Shown: positions 54,795-64,000 of the stretch, piece by piece
Layout of the letters: each line of letters begins with the position of its first letter
Numbering within the stretch: position 1 is the first letter of the stretch
Assembly (NCBI GenBank): GCA_944472135.2
Contig: OX235267.1
Span: 38,719,312 to 38,783,311, forward strand
DNA from: Trichobilharzia regenti
Taxonomy: Eukaryota > Platyhelminthes > Trematoda > Strigeidida > Schistosomatidae
DNA: 64,000 nucleotides
Reading direction: 5' to 3'
Notes under the pieces: model-generated
The model's input: the letters and a program-made list of their open reading frames with translations, nothing else
Databases searched by the model: none
Told to the model about the DNA's origin: nothing
Translations under genes and position numbers: made by a program

Positions 54795-54990
54795 GAGGAT
54801 TTCACCATGAGCTGGCATCGGTTAGAGAACCATTCGAAAACCAACAGGGAGTACTGGGCAGCTGTTTCGTTCTGGTTTGCGACTTTTCATCAAATCTCAT
54901 GCTAAGTGGTCGCGCCATGTCGTGAATTGGCAAAAGTTGAAATTCATGGACTGGCTATTAGATCGGGTTCCAATGGCTTAATGGTCAACG
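54795..54990 (-). mobile_element. SINE-A composite fragment
   Basis: The SINE-A tail and ribozyme segment (TTTCGTTCTGG...CTTTTCATCA on +) are followed by spacer-type sequence (AATTGGCAAAAGTTGAAATT, CATGGACTGGCT) and a head-like CCAATGGCTTAATGG. This is a rearranged composite. Confidence 0.6.
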
Positions 54991-55690
54991 AGCACACCTT
55001 TATTCTCTCCAGGATGATGCAAAATTGTATTTTACTTAGCGTGGACAAGGGAATTATTCCACGCCATTTCTTGCAGAGGCGTAAATAGCCTCTTTGGTAG
55101 CATGACAAGCGAGCCAGCATTTCTTTCAACCAGTAGGTACATTTTATTCTTTCCAAAACTTTTGCAATAATGGCATGTGAGCACATCTACTGCAATCCGT
55201 GGGTCTGTTTTCAGTGCTTCTAGGGAAATTCTTTCCGGACCTGTTGCCTTCCCTGCTGGATTTTAGTAGCTTGATCCCATTCAAGATTTCTGCTTTCTTT
55301 GGAGGATTGGTGCCCATTGGCAGGCAGTTCTGTACGTGCTGTTGGTTGAGGTATATTTCTGGCCGAGTTGCAGGTGATGGTTGATTGAAGAGTCCTTTGA
55401 AGTGATCAATCCATTATTTTCTTTGTCTCCCTCCGCTTGGTAATTAGGTTCACTTGGACACCTTTCATAGATTTTATTATATGGGTTGATCTCTTCCAGG
55501 ATAGAGATCCGTCTATATGATATGATGTTCTGAGGTCTGTTTTACCTGTAGCCTGTCTGTTCTGCTTCAGTTGCCTGCCAGTGTGACGTAGAACTGTCTT
55601 TTGTCTGTCCTAGCACTCTTACTCACCTCTTTATTCTGTGAGATGTACATTGCATTCATCTTCTCCACAACACATTGGGTTCGTTTGTTA
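54991..55690 (-). mobile_element. SR2-like RT fragment, - strand
   Basis: On - the frame near 55130-55000 gives CKKWRGIIPLSTLSKIQFCI with ILERIK. This parallels CKNWRGIMLLSTPSKILSRI of the SR2-like RT. Upstream on - are linker and pre-RT parts (about 55690-55200). Truncated at both ends. Confidence 0.7.
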
Positions 55691-56404
55691 CATGCCAGAG
55701 ACACCGTTGGATAATATCACGTACCAGGCTCTTTGGTACAAATCAAATGCGAGAATGATATAAAGAAGATCATACAGGGAAAAGTATAAAATTATGCTTG
55801 TCATAAATCCAGCTAAAAAGGTCTTAACAGAACACAGTTCAACAGAGGCGTGCTTCTGCAGATCTATTTCGCAATTGAAACTCAAAGGAGCAACAATAAC
55901 GATAAAAAAATAATCATATGATAGTTTTAACTAACACTCACTGTGGATTCATGTTACTTCACCATCAAAGGAGACATTTCTTTTAAATATACTTACCTGT
56001 TTTTGGGTGTATGAATCAACAACTAGATAGTCTAGGGTGGATAGGTCGAATTCTGCCGAAGAAAACTACGAATTTACCTTCCTTATCTATCAAATGACTA
56101 ACAAACTTTAATGAAGTATTTTCTACTATTCAAAATTAATATCTAGTCAGTTACAGCCTAGTTTTATGAATATTAATCACGACAGATTTATCCATTCATA
56201 GGATCTAGTTAGTATTGATAAACAGATCGTAGCTGTTTCAAAGGTCACAGTTTACTACATTTTTTAAAATATTGTAATGTGTCATTTCAGTCTGTGACTA
56301 AAATCAGAAACGCTGCTTCATACTTTTTATTTTCCAGTCATTTTAGTTGATCTCCAACTAAATCACATCAATATTATTTTTATTTTTTTAAAATTATTTT
56401 AGTA

Positions 56405-56577
56405 TACCTTGATTCCACACAGTGTTTTGATACAAGTATGGAATTATGAGAGTGTGATATCGGTAGCTGAAATTTAGCAGGCTGAACAATTGATATCAGG
56501 TGTGCGTTGGCCGGGGATCGAACCCCAGACCACGTGCATCGTCGGTGAGCATCCTAACCGCTGTGCCACCAACGCTA
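56405..56577 (-). mobile_element. SINE-B copy with well-kept tRNA-like head
   Basis: - strand: GCGTTGGTGGCACAGCGGTT (A-box), GGGGTTCGATCCCCGG (B-box), body with ACTTGTATCAAAACACTGTG and a tail abutting an A/T run at 56370-56400. This is the best-preserved promoter boxes of this family in the window. Confidence 0.75.
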
Positions 56578-56817
56578 AACAGAAATGGATATCTGAAAAA
56601 GTTTTTGAATAAACACATGGAATCAGCAAGTAATCACCCGAGAGTACCCACTGTTTCCAAAAATTCAGTGTTCCTAAGGGGTCACAATTCACCGGAGATG
56701 ATAATCAGGAGATTTTATCACAACGTCTGAGAAAGGCTTTCAAAAAGGCTTCTAAAACAGCTAAGTTATGCTGTATGCTCACTAGGCAGTCAATACTTAT
56801 TTAATTCAATTTTATCG

Positions 56818-56995
56818 TGGCCCAATTGGTCTAGTGGATAATGATTTGGCGTTTGAAACTATGGGCACTGGATCCGAGCCTCGGTGGGAACATCATCACT
56901 CACTGCGGAATGCAAGTGCATCCAATGGCTGACGAGTCCCAAAAAGGACGAAATACGCATCCTGGATTTCAATGCTAGTCACCATCCACCAATTA
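56818..56995 (+). mobile_element. SMalpha-like SINE, full length
   Basis: tRNA-like head TGGTCTAGTGGATAATGATT (A-box), GGATCCGAGCC (B-box), hammerhead segment 56919-56970 and a body ending CTAGTCACCATCCACCA. The published SMalpha of S. mansoni has this order. Confidence 0.85.
56919..56970 (+). ncRNA. Hammerhead motif of SMalpha type, stem I altered
   Basis: Core CTGACGA (56929-56935), stem II GTCC...GGAC (56936-56949), GAAA (56950-56953), TACGCATC and CTGGAT on the 3' side of stem I. The 5' strand reads CATCCAATGG instead of CATCCAG, about 3 extra nt before the core, which would weaken stem I. The catalytic core itself is complete. Confidence 0.75.
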
Positions 56996-57024
56996 ACAAT
57001 CAATACGTAGTTCAAGGAATGAAG

Positions 57025-57355
57025 AAAAAGCTGCTCTGTTTTGTCTCTTCCACGTGTATTTACCATTTTAACTGCCCGTGTTGAGCTAGTTACACTGGGC
57101 GCCCGATAATGAAATTTCTGGACACCTTCCACCTTGCTTTGGGAAAGGTTCAAATAAAGCTATACGGAGCTCAATACTAGCTCATCTCGTCAATACTGGA
57201 CATCAGGTTGACTCTAACATAGGTTTACTGGTTTTTTTATCATGTATCACCCAACCACTTGCATGGTCTAGGAGTATGACTTTCACACACAGCAGAGGCA
57301 ATCGAAATTCATCTGAACAAGCCACATCAGTGTATTCCAAAGGAATATGTGGAAC
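57025..57355 (+). pseudogene. PLE-2 GIY-YIG fragment
   Basis: + strand: STCIYHFNCPC, stop, ASYTGRPIMKFLDTFHLALG and a LAHLVNTGHQVDSN-type segment near 57185, corresponding to the PLE-2 nuclease. YIG has become YTG. It is followed by a T-rich 3' UTR to about 57540. Non-functional. Confidence 0.65.
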
Positions 57356-57992
57356 CCTTTTTTCTTGCCATTGCCAACTATTTTTTTCCCGTCTCCTTGT
57401 AACTATCTTTTGACTTTGTTAGTTTTCACAATTCTACCTAATTCGATTAACTTGTTTCTATTTTACGTAATTCTTCTGAGTCATCCTATTCTTCTTAGTC
57501 ATGATTACTACTTTAAAAATTTCTTCATTGTGTAATAACTTGTTGCTAACTCCTAAGAACTAACTTTCTTGAAGGCTATAATTAAGTTTCACCCCTGTCT
57601 CCTTCAAAAATTAGATACCATGTTGCTATCATCTACTTATTAATAGTTTTTATGACCTTTAACCTCTTATTTTCACTCAATCCCTATACCTAAAACTTCT
57701 GCGTCTTACGGACTAAAATAATCACAAAGGTGGTATAATTTTGACGTAAAAACCAAATGTTATCCTACAGCCAGTGGGTAATGAGGAACTAATTGAAAAG
57801 GAATGCATATTTCTTCGCTCAGTCCGTTGTTATTTGTAAATGCGTAAATGGGGAATTTTTCAAATCTCTAACTGCCAGTATGCCCACAGTAAATCATGGG
57901 AATCTTGATTCCTTTTTTTTTTACTGTGATCTTTACAACAGACCAGAAGATCACAAGAATGCAAAGACAACAACAAACTGATCAATACATAC

Positions 57993-58451
57993 CTCTTTTG
58001 TGTTATGCTCATCTTCAAAATCATAAAAGGTAAATGACCAATGCTTTTGATATTGACATTTCGATATGCTATCATATGTATTCATAAAACATGAATTGGA
58101 AGATGACAGTGACGCTAATGACTGACAATTTGATGAAGAATTTGATCTTCTCTGTCTTGTTGGTTTACATGATCTGTGTAGCCTGGATCGACGATAATTT
58201 CTGTCGATATCTGGATCAACCAATGTTTGCCCACTGTTTGAACGACTTGTATTAAAGTGAACATTTGGTGAATACGGTTTATAAGGGGAATAATTATTGA
58301 ATAAGACATGACTGTTATTCAATGAATCATGAATTGTCATTGTTTCATTGATATTTACAGTGGTGTCATGTTGACTTCCAGAGTTCAGAATCAGTGAATT
58401 CCTGGCATCAGATGCCCCAGTTATTGGAGTTGTATATATTAGTTTCTCTGG
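57993..58451 (-). CDS. nkd: nkd-like gene, exon with start of EF-hand segment
   Basis: Acceptor ttatag|CCA (58451, phase 0) and donor AAAGAG|gtatgt (57993, phase 0), 153 codons. It starts PEKLIYTTPITGASDARNSL, a Ser/Asn/Arg-rich stretch with a basic block (RNYRRSRLHRSCKPTRQRR), and ends QKHWSFTFYDFEDEHNTKE. In Naked cuticle the signature is '.EWTFTLYDFD..GKVTREDI', so this is the N-terminal half of the EF-hand, with the loop running into the next exon (DD|TALIHSIFAIV). Several loop ligand positions are not canonical, as in fly Naked. Earlier exons were not found between 58451 and the window end. Confidence 0.72.
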
Positions 58452-58549
58452 CTATAAATTGTATAATGAAACGATAAATCATTAAGCTGCATTAAAAAAT
58501 ATCTTTAAGGTAGTATAACTGAAGAAAAAATAGACAATTTAAATTGGAA

Positions 58550-58690
58550 AACCAGAAAGTACTCAGCAGTTGTTTCGTCCTAGTTTTGGGCTCTTTAGAA
58601 GTGCACAGCCTTAGGCTTTCGAACCCAGAATCTTCCAGTTACCAGGTAAACTTATAGACCAACTGATCCAACAGTTTAATAACAGAACAT
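58550..58690 (-). mobile_element. SINE-A copy, degenerate
   Basis: GTTTCGTCCTAGTTTTGGGC on + and a B-box-like GGTTCGAAAGC on -. The core position pattern is lost (CTTTAGAAGTG on +). Confidence 0.55.
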
Positions 58691-58885
58691 CTGGTGAATT
58701 CTAGACATTCAGCCCCACTTCAAAAGTCCTTCAAAGTCATATACAAAACCCTATCCAACCTGCCAAAGGGACTGAAACCAACACACCTAGGAATAGCTGA
58801 AGCACTGGAGATTTAAAACTCAAGCCTACTCTATGCGCCCAAAAGAAATACGTTCAACCGTTCAACCCTACCGTGGACATAATGA
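58691..58885 (+). pseudogene. PLE-2 C-terminal fragment
   Basis: The + strand gives KLKPTLCAQKKYVQPFNPT-like sequence near 58815-58870, parallel to KPKLCVQKRFVKPLSLP. The stop is followed by a pyrimidine-rich UTR. Confidence 0.55.
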
Positions 58886-59114
58886 AAAGTCAGTCTCGCC
58901 AATAATGATTATCCTGTTACCTTTCTTGTACAACCTCCCAGTTTATCTGTTATATTTACCTTTTTAAATCCCTATCTGCATTATTAAATTTGGTTACTGT
59001 TTTTATTTTGATATGTCCTAACCTCCTAACCATTTGGTTAATACTACGTCCTTAACCCGTAATTATACAGAATGACGAGTTTTGCAGCAATTATAATCCT
59101 ATTTTGTCTTTCCT

Positions 59115-59990
59115 ATATGCCAGTTTAGCATATGTCAATTTAAGCCATCTCTGGCGTAGACGTGATATCCGGCTATCGACCGAAGGGCATGTGTACTGCT
59201 CAGGAGTTCTCTCCATCCTCCTTTATGGCTGTGGGACCTGACCATTGAGAGTGTAGGGCTTAAAAAGACTAGCTGTCTTTGATCACAGGTGTCTGCGCTC
59301 TATCTCCCGTGTGAAGTGGTATAATAAGGTGAGCAGTATTGAGGTTAGGCATTGGTTGAGTGCTAGGTAGGTAGGGGAAATCAATAGACGAGGCTGTGAA
59401 GTTACATCGATTGAGATGGTTAGGACATATGTGACCTATGCCAAGCCATCTCCCTCCTCGACAACAGGTAATGTTAGCTGACATATGATGAGTCAGGTTG
59501 GAAAACAGCCAGTTGTCGGCAAACCGAAACATGACCTTTCAGTCAATGAAATCCACAACAGTTAGTTTACTCAAGCGACGTAGGAAGGCGCAGACTTCCT
59601 GGCAGAAGTCCTCGGGACAGTAAACACCAATGGCTGAGGACAATCGGTGATAAGGCTCAAAATCATTTTCCATGGCGGAGGTGCATCCACTCCTTGTGAC
59701 TTAAAATTTTCAATGAAACTATATTGTTCCTCGTTATTTCTATTCCTTTTGTCTCATATCCCTGTCTACTGTCTCTATTTTACATTTCTCCTACTTTCTT
59801 CTCTTGCTTTGTGTGCTGCATGGAGTGTAGCAACCTGAACTGCTGCACATCGGTGCAGAGTTCTCTGCTGAGAACAGTCACAGTCATAGTTTATACCCAA
59901 CCCTTGACCCGAAATAATTCTGGAACTTTTCCACTCATTCACTATAAATACACGAATGTACAGCTGTCTAGTTGATGACTTGGCGAAAAG
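59115..59990 (+). mobile_element. Non-LTR retrotransposon, RT C-terminal region and 3' UTR
   Basis: Shifting + frames give SHLWRRRDIRLSTEGHVYCS, SILLYGCGTWPL, LAVFDHRCLRSISRVKWYNK-VS and a 'EMVRTYVTYA' end. This is the familiar 'LLYGCETWPL..ED..RL.VFDHRCLRSI' tail of helminth non-LTR elements. It belongs to neither the SR2-like copy nor the CR1-like copy of this window. Family unresolved. Confidence 0.7.
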
Positions 59991-60864
59991 AAAATTTTCT
60001 TCGCTGCGACCGTCTCTTTAACATATATATATATATGTACAGTAAACGATGCTATACATGATGATAAAGACTTATTTGCTACCGTGCAAAATCTATTTTA
60101 GATAACAAATAATGTGGTCTTGTTTACAGGACTGTGAATTTCCTGACTGTAATTCACAAGATCCTTTAAGCATTATGCAGCCTAGAGTCATAACTAGTAG
60201 GACTTAAAACCGTTTACAGCAGATTAGCTTTATTCATGCTATACCTTCTAAAATTTGAACGCTTAATCTCTAATATCCTCATTATTGTTGCTTCTAATAT
60301 CTATGTTATTCCGCTCAATGTCACATTTTCTCCTTCTCTACACTGGATGACGTAAACATAATATCGCTACATTGATAATATATACGTAATCTCCTTGTCT
60401 CTATTTGTAAGCTTATCAAAAATCTTATGACAAATATTCACGGTCAACTGAAATAGTAGAAAAGGCTGATTTATCTCTTCCCTGAACCGTGTGTTGAGAT
60501 AAATTTTTGACTTATATTCAAAGGCGATAATGATCAAAGCAGGCAAAACTGAAAATTTCGGCTAGTTATCTATGCGCCGCTATCGTTTGGTTTTTTTCTA
60601 ATCTCATCATTTCAGTCATAATTGTTTGACAATAAAATGACTGAATTTCAGCTTATATTATATCCTTGAAATAAGTTGTCAAAGTAGGGTTTTGCATAAA
60701 AGATCAGAGTTAAAAATTTGTCCACAGTAGACGAGAAACAGGAACAATCAGATGGAAAGTAGTGAATTACTGGCTTACGTCGATTTGTTCCTGTGGTCGA
60801 TTGATTGGACTGAAATGTTTGACCACACTATTGACCGATGTCTGAACCTTGACGAGGATTAATT
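59991..60864. other. No gene seen
   Basis: AT-rich, with (TA)n near 60020. AAGAAAATTTTCTTCGCTG (59988) is the same motif as at 51164. Confidence 0.45.
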
Positions 60865-60965
60865 TGGTGGATGGTGATTAGCAGTGAAACCCAGGATTCG
60901 CATTTCCTTCCTATTTAGGATGAATGCCTGCAGTCCCCAGTGAGTGATTCGATTCCAGTGTCCAT
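60865..60965 (-). mobile_element. SMalpha-like SINE remnant
   Basis: The reverse complement retains ATCACTCACTG, AGGA-GAAA-like pieces (TTTCCTTCC on +), ATCCTGGGTTTCACTGCTAA and CACCATCCACCAAA. The hammerhead core is destroyed. Confidence 0.6.
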
Positions 60966-61214
60966 CGTTTTAAACACTAGGGCCACTAAAGTAATACAAT
61001 TCCCAAAATAGGATGAGATGTGTATTGTGGATCTCACTAATAGATTACGTTCACCAGAAAGCTAATAAAGATCTGTGAACCATATATGTGATCCATTTGA
61101 CAAGCGTTTTATGCCTATCTGAGCATCATCTGCAATGTTATTCTATTTCGTCGCAGTAAGTCTTCAGATGATTTTCAGTATATATATTCTATTAGTTGAT
61201 ACTTGACGATTGTT

Positions 61215-62645
61215 GTATTATTTATGATTGTTCCTTTGAGTTCCGAGTGGAATATACAGCTTCAGCAGCGCATTTTCACTTTGTTTTCTCCCCTGCGGTC
61301 CTCTTCATCTCACCCCGAGATTGCCTATAGTCTTTCATCCCCTTCTTAAAAAACCTTTTCCATGTCACCCCCTAAAACAAATCCCGCCTCGTTTTTTTAT
61401 TATTCTGGTTCCATTTGAGCGATAGTCTGACGCGTGATGTCACCTGACAGTCTCCTCAGTGTGTATCCGATCTGTCTTCATTTTCTGCCACATATTTGTT
61501 GAGCAATAGGTTCTTGGTTCATTTGTCCTCAGAGTTTCTTGTGGCTGGTTCTTTCTGGTCATTTGATCTTCAATATTAAGAAAGCAAAGGAAACTGCTGA
61601 TAAAAGTCTTTAGACTGTTGGACATGCTTTTCATGACGCACCGAACAAGTTTCTGACCCATATACAAGAACTCACTGACTTAATATTGCTTTTAAAAGTC
61701 TGGATTTTATTTTTTTTTTGCTATGAAGTGCGAAAGATTCACAAACACCTTCAATTACGCTGACTGCCTGTGGTTGAAACGATGCTGCCTAGATAGTTGA
61801 AGGAAGTAACAATCGTTGCTTGTGACTGTCAAATCTCTTCCGATAATGGTGATTGGTGCTGGTTGTTGTTGTTGTTGCTGTTGCCTATTATTCTCCATCA
61901 CCTCTGTCTTCCTTATTTTCCCTTAAAGTCCTGCCTTTGCTGCTAGCTTCTGCTAGATTTTTGGTTTTCGCTTGTAAGTCGTGGAGTTCGTATAACCTCA
62001 GATATAAATCGTCTGAGAAATGCAGGTCTTCTAGGGTTTTATTATCGGCTCCCATTATTCCTGTCTCCACATTCTTGACGCACATTGTTCCGCATAGTCC
62101 AGTCCATCAAAGTTGATAATATTGTCGGTGATATTGGATAGCGCTGTCTTACTCCTGTATTCATTCCAAAGACTTCCCTCAGTTTTTTGTTGTGGATCAC
62201 TTCACATGTGTCATTGTCATTTACCCATTTGAATGAGGTTTGTAAAGACTTGCGGCAATCCGTACTATTGAAGTATTTTTAAGGTCACTTCTCAATCAGC
62301 TCCGTCGAAAGCTTTTTCAAAGTCGATGAAGTTGAGGCGGAGATTTATCTGCAATTCTATGCTTTGTGCAGTTCTGATACGTAGATCTGCGATTTATACG
62401 CACATGAGTTCCTCTTCCTGAATCCAGCTTGTTCTAGTGGGCAGTGTTTAACTTCCAGTGCTTCTTGTATTTCCTCCAGAATGACACGATTTAACATTTT
62501 GCTCAGTGTGAAAAAGATCATGATTCCACGCCAGTTCGTGCAGTGGCCTAAGTCTCCTTTCTTCGGTAGTTTGACATTGGGTACCTATTCTTCCTTCTAA
62601 ACCTTGTGGAATAGTGATGACAGTTGTTTCACTGAAACTCATTTG
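61215..62645 (-). mobile_element. SR2-like element, 3' half, - strand
   Basis: On - from 62640: a degraded RT middle (ELAWNHDLFHTEQNVKSCHS resembles NWRGIMLLSTPSKILSRI), HFSDDLYLRLYELHDLQAKT (palm FADD has become FSDD) at about 62005, a (CAA)n tract near 61870 and the KSMSNSLKTFISSFLCFLNI segment near 61600. The 3' end (GGAACTCAAAGGAACAATCA in reverse) is near 61225. Many stops. Inactive. Confidence 0.75.
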
Positions 62646-63059
62646 TGATCTAAATTTTCCCCTCTCCTTATTCAGAAATCTTCATTTCATCGCTATAGAC
62701 CGTAAAATTATGAGTCTAGAATACCACAGATCGCACGGTAACACCCTCATGATAAATTACTTAGATCGTCAGTATATTAATTAAATAATTAATTCTGTCT
62801 AAAATTACTGACGTGAATTCTTTACTTCGTCTAATTTTATTAAAAACATTAGGCTAGACACCGATTGCAACACCTATTCAGAATAACTAAAGAAATTGTT
62901 ATATGGTTAACACTGTGGGAGGTATCACTGATGCGGCAACTAGATATACAGAAAAAAACCTTGAATTTTGTTGACTCTCAGTATGATTCCTTTTGCTAGT
63001 GTGCATAACATCTTAAGGTTATTCATTTGTCTTGTCCCATCAGCTTTGATGTTATAAGA

Positions 63060-63385
63060 TAGTTAGGAGCAATCGGCAGGAAGCCTCACCTGACGTAGGC
63101 TTCGTGCTAGTTGGCACTTACCAGTCAGCGAGGCGTATCTGCAACCTTGAAGGAACTCATGTTCTGTCTTCTGAGACTCAAACACGCATCACCCAGTGCT
63201 GCAATCAGTAGGAGACGTTACCACTGTGGAGTTATTCGGGATTGCGATTGACCACCTATAGGACTGTATTGGATACCTTGACTGAACACTAGTAACTAGT
63301 GTGATGTGCCTAGTTTGAGTGATAGAATTCAGTATTCACTAAATGAAGGATTAGAAATATCCCACTGATTACTATCGCCCAGTCA
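63060..63385. repeat. Family R repeat copy, longest in window
   Basis: GAGCAATCGGCAGGAAGCCT, GGCTTCGTGCTAGTTGGCAC, ACTTACCAGT, TAGGACTGTATTGG and ACACTAGTAACTAGTGTGAT. The last block links to the 12080 and 23965 copies. Confidence 0.65.
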
Positions 63386-63389
63386 AAGT

Positions 63390-64000
63390 ATCATTAGCTT
63401 GAAGGGAACTAAAGCGAAAATTAAATCGTGTTTATTTTGGTAATATTTAAGGAGAAGTGATGAATGTTGGAAAATAGAGACAGAAATTGCATTGTTGCCT
63501 TTTAGGCGTTTATCAGCTGTGATGAGGAGTGCAGTGTAATTCAGCGTCTGGAACTGTAGACTACACAGTACACCACACTTGTCCTGGGAAGATTGATGAT
63601 ATCACCTAGCCATGTAAAATTCACTAGATGTAGAATTGATTGAGTTGGTAAATAGCTTGTCAAAAGTCCGCCGGTCATATAGATGAAATATAGTTTTATT
63701 TCCATGAAAGCTGTTAGTTCATGTTGGTTCGGAAGTAATCAAGTGTTCCACTTTTTTATTTATGTGGATGGCATTTATCGAAAATATAAATTTAAAAAGT
63801 TTTTAACCTGATGCTCAGTAAATAATAATGTCGACAAAGAAAGAACCAGTCAATCCATTTGTTCCTCTGTGGTTCATGATAACATTATCTTGGATGTTAG
63901 ATTTCGTTGATGGGAGGATTCAAACAGAGTTTTATACCTATTATTCCTTCTCAGTAGGGTAACACGAAGTATCAATTATTTTTATTTATTATTGTTCCCT
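63390..64000. other. No gene seen
   Basis: AT-rich sequence without recognisable features to the window end. Confidence 0.4.

Larger units (their letters stand above)
53337..57992 (-). other. Intron of nkd-like gene
   Basis: Bounded by gtatgt (57992 down) and ttttttcag. It contains a short PLE remnant (53730-53860, CAGAAAGAAGCAGTTATTAG), a SINE-A composite piece, an SR2-like fragment (-), a SINE-B copy, an SMalpha-like SINE and a PLE-2 fragment. No gene is supported in 53870-54790, 55700-56400 or 57360-57990. Confidence 0.55.

Noticed and set aside
56500..56577. Possible tRNA gene on the - strand (good A and B boxes)
   Set aside because: The sequence continues into a repeated body and tail shared with several other loci, and the cloverleaf anticodon arm is not convincing. 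Treated as a SINE head.
5575..63385. CRISPR-like arrays or prokaryotic operons
   Set aside because: No short regularly spaced repeats. Spliced genes and eukaryotic retroelements rule out a prokaryotic source.

Overview
The window looks like nuclear DNA of a blood fluke (Schistosoma). It is AT-rich, has long introns and is packed with retroelements. The assignment rests on an RTE-type non-LTR element resembling SR2, SMalpha-like tRNA SINEs carrying a hammerhead ribozyme, Boudicca-sized solo LTRs, Penelope-like elements (PLEs) and a Merlin DNA transposon. This combination is established for Schistosoma. The species cannot be fixed from the sequence alone.

Two host genes point toward each other. 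On the + strand (about 12.2-22.6 kb) three phase-compatible exons encode a PRDM-type protein, with a PR/SET domain split over exons 1 and 2 and C2H2 zinc fingers in exon 3. On the - strand (about 58.5-47.5 kb) three phase-compatible exons encode a protein whose EF-hand-like segment resembles Naked cuticle, the Dishevelled-binding Wnt antagonist. The 5' exons of the second gene lie beyond the window or were not recognised. Each gene has one apparent frameshift in its last exon, inside a low-complexity tract.

Region by region: 1-5.5 kb is a tandemly duplicated mosaic of two PLE families with a solo LTR, a 90-bp tandem repeat and SINEs. 5.5-12.1 kb holds SINE pairs and PLE debris. 12.2-22.6 kb is the PRDM-like gene, with introns carrying SINEs, a second LTR, PLE pieces and a Merlin copy with an 8-bp target duplication. 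22.6-47.3 kb is an intergenic transposon field of SR2-like, CR1-like and PLE copies. It contains nested insertions whose target duplications can be read directly, and the best-preserved PLE reverse transcriptase/GIY-YIG reading frame. 47.5-58.5 kb is the nkd-like gene. 58.5-64 kb holds further retroelement remnants.

The most interesting layer is the ribozyme-SINE layer. Two tRNA-headed SINE families carry hammerhead motifs. One copy (14682-14727) keeps every core position, while several relatives share a C3-to-A change at a catalytic position. Members of this family recur as head-to-head inverted pairs, often around a related spacer of roughly 170-200 bp.
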